This document shows, piece by piece, positions 59,868-64,000 of a stretch of 64,000 nucleotides of DNA. Under the pieces are notes generated by a model. That model was given only the letters and a program-made list of their open reading frames with translations. It was not told the origin of the DNA and ran no database searches. The DNA is from an uncultured Croceicoccus sp. (lineage in GTDB: Bacteria > Pseudomonadota > Alphaproteobacteria > Sphingomonadales > Sphingomonadaceae): positions 719,416-783,415 of the forward strand of contig NZ_CANMCP010000001.1 of NCBI RefSeq assembly GCF_947496385.1, written 5' to 3'. Position numbers and translations under genes: made by a program. Numbering within the stretch: position 1 is the stretch's first letter; each line of letters begins with the position of its first letter.

Positions 59868-62800
59868 CTATTCTGCCGCTTCCCGTCTCACCTCCAGCCA
59901 CGTTTCGATCACGGCGTCGGCAAGCTCCTCAACCTCGTCATCCCCGATGAAGGGGACCTGCAGGTAGATCTTATCATCGGTGTCCAATTTTGCGATCAAG
60001 TGTCCTTTCCCCAGTAGGCGGTCAGCTCCCACCTCTCCAAGTGCGATACGGGAACTTCCTTCGTCGCCGAGGTGCAGGATCAGCTTGTTGCCCAGGTTGG
60101 TTCTCAACTGCATCGTCATCACTTGGTTGTCGGCTCGTTGGTACACCATGAACAGGTGGAAGCCAGCGGCGCGGGACTTGGTAGCGATCTTGTTGATTAG
60201 GCCATCGACTTCCTTCTTGAACTCGTCGTCCTGCATCCAGTTGGCAACTTCATCAAAGAAGATGACGATGCGCGGCATTTTCCGTTCAGGCTGCACCTTT
60301 CGATTATATTGATCGATGTTGCGGCAGTTCTCTCGGCTAATCTCGTCGTACCGCCGGTCCATATCGGCGACCAAACGCTCAAGTAATGCCAGAGCTTCGT
60401 CCTGGTCGTCTATGATCCCGCCCCTCAAGTGCGGAAGTCGCCGCGCCCAAGCGTAGTCGACCCCCCGCTTTGGGTCGATCAGATGCATTTCCAGTTCATC
60501 AGGACTGTTTAGGGCACAGAGGTCGAGTATGAGGTTAGTAACAAGGATGCCTTTGCCGCTCCCGGTCGTCCCTGAGACGAGACTGTGGGGCGCCGCCCGT
60601 TCTTGCGAGAGATAGCCGCTGGCAAGTGGTAGGTAGCACAAGCTTCCGTCGTCTTCCTTCTCGCCCAGAAGCGGCGAGGTCCGCTGCCCTTCGACCGGGT
60701 CAGATGCGCGTTTTAGCCAAGCATCAGCAAGATGCAGGATAGCCCGCGCAGGCCGACGCAGTCCGATCGCGATCTGACCGGGCAAAGGGGATATCCGCAC
60801 GATGTCGAGACCATAGCGCGTCAACAGGTCGGTTCGTTTTCTCTCCAGCCAAGCCACAGTCAGGGTGCGTCCCCCCACATAGACGAGGCCAGTGTTCGGC
60901 GTGAGCCGCTGCCCCATTACCGGAGCGTCCATTCCCTCGCCTTGCAGTGCGGCGCGGAGGGCGTCGATCTGCGACGCTAGCCAGGAATTGCCCTCCGCCT
61001 CATCGCCTGCATTTCTGAGGCGATGAAGCACCGAGTTAATCCGCTGACTCCAAGGACCATTGGGCTCCATTGGGTCATCGTCCACGGCGTCTTCAGTTAG
61101 CAGTTTAGCTTCTTCATCAGGTGTTGGCCCGTCGGGCTGAGGATCACGTTGTGGCGGAGCGTCATCTGGGGGACTGTTATCGCCCATGCCGGCATCACGC
61201 TGCTGCGCTTCGGGCTGTTTCCCTTCAATCGTCTCGTCGAAGGACGTTGACTGGGGCCACCCAGTGGGAACGTGGACTATCCCGGGTTGCGCGTCATCGG
61301 CTAGGCCCCGCAGGGCTTTGGCGGTTTCAGCGCGTGAGAATACCCATTGTGCGAGACGTCGTCGGTCGGCGATAACCTTGGCCTCGTCGGGTAGATGAGG
61401 CATCGGCTCGAATACCGTGTCGAGTTCATGGCTGAACACTATCGAGTGACCGTCGACAGATATGGGGAATGAGCCGTCTCTCAGCCCTTCAAGCCACCGA
61501 TCTTGAGTAATTCCGCCAACTTGGTCGAAGGGGTCCATGTGTTCGAGGACCATGTCCGCGAGGCGATGCCGCCAGATCGCGGGGTCGAGATTGGCAGATC
61601 CTCCGAGCAAGCGTTGGTTGAGCGCAGTCCAGGTTGACTCTAGTTGCCCTGCGGAACGCTTACGCTGATCGGAGATCCCATCCTGTCCGACGTATTTCGC
61701 CTCGGCAACTACAACACGGATTTCCGGTCCGTTCGCACTCACTGCGAAGTCGATGGCTAGTATGTCCGCCATCTCTCCGGTCAGATCGAGCCAGTCGCGA
61801 TAGTCATCGAGGAAAAACCATGCAGTCCGGTTCTCGCGATCAACCTTGAGCAAGCGGTCCAGTTCGCGTTGTGAAAGGACGAGCCCAAGCAGTTCGTGCG
61901 CGTAGTTCGCCCATTGTGCACCGCGCATGACAACGCCTCCGGAGAGCTGTGCCGCGCGGATAAATAGCTGATGGCGCAAAGCTGAAAGATCGTCGGTTCC
62001 GATGCCTTGGAGCAAGATGCCAACGTCGACGTCGATGCAGTCGCCAAGGTCGTCCTCGGTTATCTCGGTCGAGACGATCACGTTGTGCGTCGATCCCGGC
62101 ACGCTAAAGTATCGGATGATGCGACGTTCGTTGGTGGCGATCAGCCGCCGATCCGCGACGCGATCGAACGTCATGACCCAGTTTCCGAGGCTGTGCGCCT
62201 TGCCGAGGATTTGACTGACTTCGCCTGCCTTGAATTCTACCTCCTGAACGGGGAGCCAAGGTTCTGGATTCGTTGCGACGTCCCGCATCATGATCGTGCG
62301 GAGGGCGTCGACGTAAATACGGCCCGCCAATGGCTGCCGCGGGGCTGTCAAATAGAGCGCAGACGTGGTGTTGCCTTTCCGGAACGGGCGACGTTTCGAC
62401 CGAGCGGTAGGGACGAACGTGGCAAAATCTTCGCTGGACCCGTCGTCAAAACCCTTAGTCCATCGCACATTGCTGCTGCGAGCGATCACGTCCCGTAGAA
62501 GGACGACATCGTTGGCCTTCTGGGTTTCCTGAGCCAGAGTTTCCGGGCTGAAGATGCCTACGCGCAGACGCGAAAGGAAATTGCGGGCGGCCTCGCTGGC
62601 GAGGCTCGTGTCGATCTCGTGGCTTATGCGGCGGTTCTGCCTTTCGTAAACTTGCCGAAGTCGGATTGGATCGTCATCGGTAACCACCAGTTCGCACCTG
62701 ATTTCGCTGTCGTCCTCGACACGACGTGACAATCCATTCGCCATTGCCAGAGGGAGGTTCTCTGAATCCGCGTTGAGAATGACGACCGAGAAATTGGCGC

Positions 62801-63893
62801 GCTCGTGAGGCCGCAGCTTTAGATACTCGTTGGCGACGCGGTCGAAAGCCTTGATGGCTGCGTCTGTGGGTTCGTTAGTGACACCATGTTGGGATCCGCC
62901 GGACAGTGGTTCGAGAAGGCTGTAGTCCATCACTGCCTGGGTTTCAGCTACGAGTTGTGCGTCGAGGCCAGGAAGCACGGCGACATCGCCGTAATACGTC
63001 CCGCCAAGGGTTGCGATGCGGTCCTCTACGAAGTCCTCTACTCCACTGCGCTGTTCTTGATTGCTCGTGACAACGTCAGTGATGGCACTGGCCAATTGGC
63101 GTGCCTTCGCCCCGATTTCGGCGAGCCGCAGCGGATGCCAAGGAGTCAGTATCGCGGAGGGGGTGTCTCCGTCGATCAAGATGAGCCCGATGCGCGCCAG
63201 AGGGGCAAGCAGATCCCGGATGCACAGTTCCTGAGGGGCTATCGTCATGACGCTACGAAGCAGGTCACCATAGACCTCGGCTTGGAGAAGAAGCTCGTCG
63301 GCGCCCACTCCGGTGCCACGGAGGAGCGCTTCGATCGCTGCGCCATAGGCAGTAATGAAAGCATCGTAAGCGTTACCGAGTTCCTGTCCTTCGGTCGCTG
63401 TGATCACACCGCTCTCGACGATCGCTTCCAGCGACTGCGGCCAAGTGACGTCGATCCGATTCTCGTCACGCCCAGGATTGGCGAGCAGGCCCTCGCTCTG
63501 TTGGAACGCATCCAACACCGTGCTGCGCTGTGCCAGATCAACTACACTTGGCGCGGCATTCCGGCTCGCTCGATTATGATGGATGCGACCTGAAATGAGG
63601 AAGGTCGGCTGTGTCGCATCCTGCTTGCGAATTTGACGTAGATCTATCGACAAGGATAAGCCGAGCGCCTCTGGCTTCGGCTTCCAAGTCATCTGCGCCC
63701 GATTTGCGTGGGGCTTGCTCGTCCGGTTCTTCCTAAGGGCGTCTAATTCCTCGGCGGTTACCAGATACGCCTCGAACTCGAATTCCGTTGCTGCCTTGCC
63801 AACGCTCGCATTTTCCTCCTTTACGCTCTGCTCCCATTCGCCTTCCCAACAGCGACCAAAGTCGAGGACGGCGTGAGGTGCGAGTGTTCCCCG
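59868..63893 (-). CDS. DptH/DndH-like FtsK/HerA-type ATPase, phosphorothioation-dependent restriction candidate, probably 5'-truncated
   Basis: Walker A GTTGSGKG (60549-60572); LHLIDPKRGVDYAW; IVIFFDEVANWM; frame open upstream of the annotated ATG (63692) to a TGA at 63894. Confidence 0.72.
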   Translation of the reverse strand, partial: RGTLAPHAVLDFGRCWEGEWEQSVKEENASVGKAATEFEFEAYLVTAEELDALRKNRTSKPHANRAQMTWKPKPEALGLSLSIDLRQIRKQDATQPTFLISGRIHHNRASRNAAPSVVDLAQRSTVLDAFQQSEGLLANPGRDENRIDVTWPQSLEAIVESGVITATEGQELGNAYDAFITAYGAAIEALLRGTGVGADELLLQAEVYGDLLRSVMTIAPQELCIRDLLAPLARIGLILIDGDTPSAILTPWHPLRLAEIGAKARQLASAITDVVTSNQEQRSGVEDFVEDRIATLGGTYYGDVAVLPGLDAQLVAETQAVMDYSLLEPLSGGSQHGVTNEPTDAAIKAFDRVANEYLKLRPHERANFSVVILNADSENLPLAMANGLSRRVEDDSEIRCELVVTDDDPIRLRQVYERQNRRISHEIDTSLASEAARNFLSRLRVGIFSPETLAQETQKANDVVLLRDVIARSSNVRWTKGFDDGSSEDFATFVPTARSKRRPFRKGNTTSALYLTAPRQPLAGRIYVDALRTIMMRDVATNPEPWLPVQEVEFKAGEVSQILGKAHSLGNWVMTFDRVADRRLIATNERRIIRYFSVPGSTHNVIVSTEITEDDLGDCIDVDVGILLQGIGTDDLSALRHQLFIRAAQLSGGVVMRGAQWANYAHELLGLVLSQRELDRLLKVDRENRTAWFFLDDYRDWLDLTGEMADILAIDFAVSANGPEIRVVVAEAKYVGQDGISDQRKRSAGQLESTWTALNQRLLGGSANLDPAIWRHRLADMVLEHMDPFDQVGGITQDRWLEGLRDGSFPISVDGHSIVFSHELDTVFEPMPHLPDEAKVIADRRRLAQWVFSRAETAKALRGLADDAQPGIVHVPTGWPQSTSFDETIEGKQPEAQQRDAGMGDNSPPDDAPPQRDPQPDGPTPDEEAKLLTEDAVDDDPMEPNGPWSQRINSVLHRLRNAGDEAEGNSWLASQIDALRAALQGEGMDAPVMGQRLTPNTGLVYVGGRTLTVAWLERKRTDLLTRYGLDIVRISPLPGQIAIGLRRPARAILHLADAWLKRASDPVEGQRTSPLLGEKEDDGSLCYLPLASGYLSQERAAPHSLVSGTTGSGKGILVTNLILDLCALNSPDELEMHLIDPKRGVDYAWARRLPHLRGGIIDDQDEALALLERLVADMDRRYDEISRENCRNIDQYNRKVQPERKMPRIVIFFDEVANWMQDDEFKKEVDGLINKIATKSRAAGFHLFMVYQRADNQVMTMQLRTNLGNKLILHLGDEGSSRIALGEVGADRLLGKGHLIAKLDTDDKIYLQVPFIGDDEVEELADAVIETWLEVRREAAE

Positions 63894-63896
63894 TCA

Positions 63897-64000
63897 GCAC
63901 CCATGGCACAGATTTGAGGTTGTAATTAAGGAGGGTTTGGGCTTCGTCGTAGTGACGAAGGAACGAAGATGAAGCCCAAACCCTCCTTGAAAAATTCACT
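63897..64000 (+). mobile_element. Possible left end of an insertion sequence (family undetermined)
   Basis: Large ORF coherence lost here, inverted repeat and rightward MKPKPSLKNS... ORF running off the window; boundary approximate. Confidence 0.45.
63928..63988. repeat. 18-bp perfect inverted repeat AAGGAGGGTTTGGGCTTC / GAAGCCCAAACCCTCCTT
   Basis: Arms 63928-63945 and 63971-63988 around a 25-nt loop; ATG of a possible transposase ORF (MKPKPSLKNS...) at 63969. Confidence 0.85.

Noticed and set aside
63733-63999. 88-aa minus-strand ORF at the right edge
   Set aside because: Different frame from the DptH-like extension and crosses the inverted repeat; likely spurious

Overview
The window joins an ordinary alphaproteobacterial (Sphingomonadales-like, from gene content and order) core chromosome to the left part of an integrative conjugative element (ICE). 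Core, about 1-32,300: folC-accD-trpA-trpB-trpF-GNAT-pyrF-lapA-like, purB, radC, a ydbH/ynbE/ydbL operon, atpI-atpB-atpE-atpF'-atpF, gloB, rpsA, cmk, aroA, tRNA-Ala(GGC), EVE protein, MFS transporter, pgsA, LysR, rnd, aspS, acpP, fabF, mltG, peroxiredoxin, 2'-5' RNA ligase-like, tRNA-Met(CAT). ICE, from the tRNA-Met 3' end at about 32,377 to past the window end: tyrosine integrase, lytic transglycosylase, Toprim primase, a 1410-aa methyltransferase/strawberry-notch helicase fusion, Xre-MbcA/RES toxin-antitoxin, ParB-like protein, ArdC-like antirestriction protein, SSB, a RHH mobilisation protein, VirD4/TraD coupling protein, MobF relaxase, S24 repressor, and a phosphorothioation-associated cargo (split TIGR04096-like methyltransferase plus a giant FtsK-like, DptH-like protein) that appears to be cut by an insertion sequence at the right edge. 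Main hunt results: (1) three intergenic GTTCTN4ATGTTCT direct-repeat boxes (form of the alphaproteobacterial LexA GTTC-N7-GTTC site) at key ICE promoters; (2) two in-frame amber codons in consecutive mobilisation genes whose reading frames are otherwise intact; (3) a divergent repressor/mini-HTH switch with two nested palindromes; (4) a recurring TCAGGAG leader in front of seven ICE genes; (5) a possible hairpin over the integrase Shine-Dalgarno; (6) a phosphorothioation-type cargo with a nuclease-like motif fused to a DNA translocase. No database search was run; family names come from recognition of the translated sequence.
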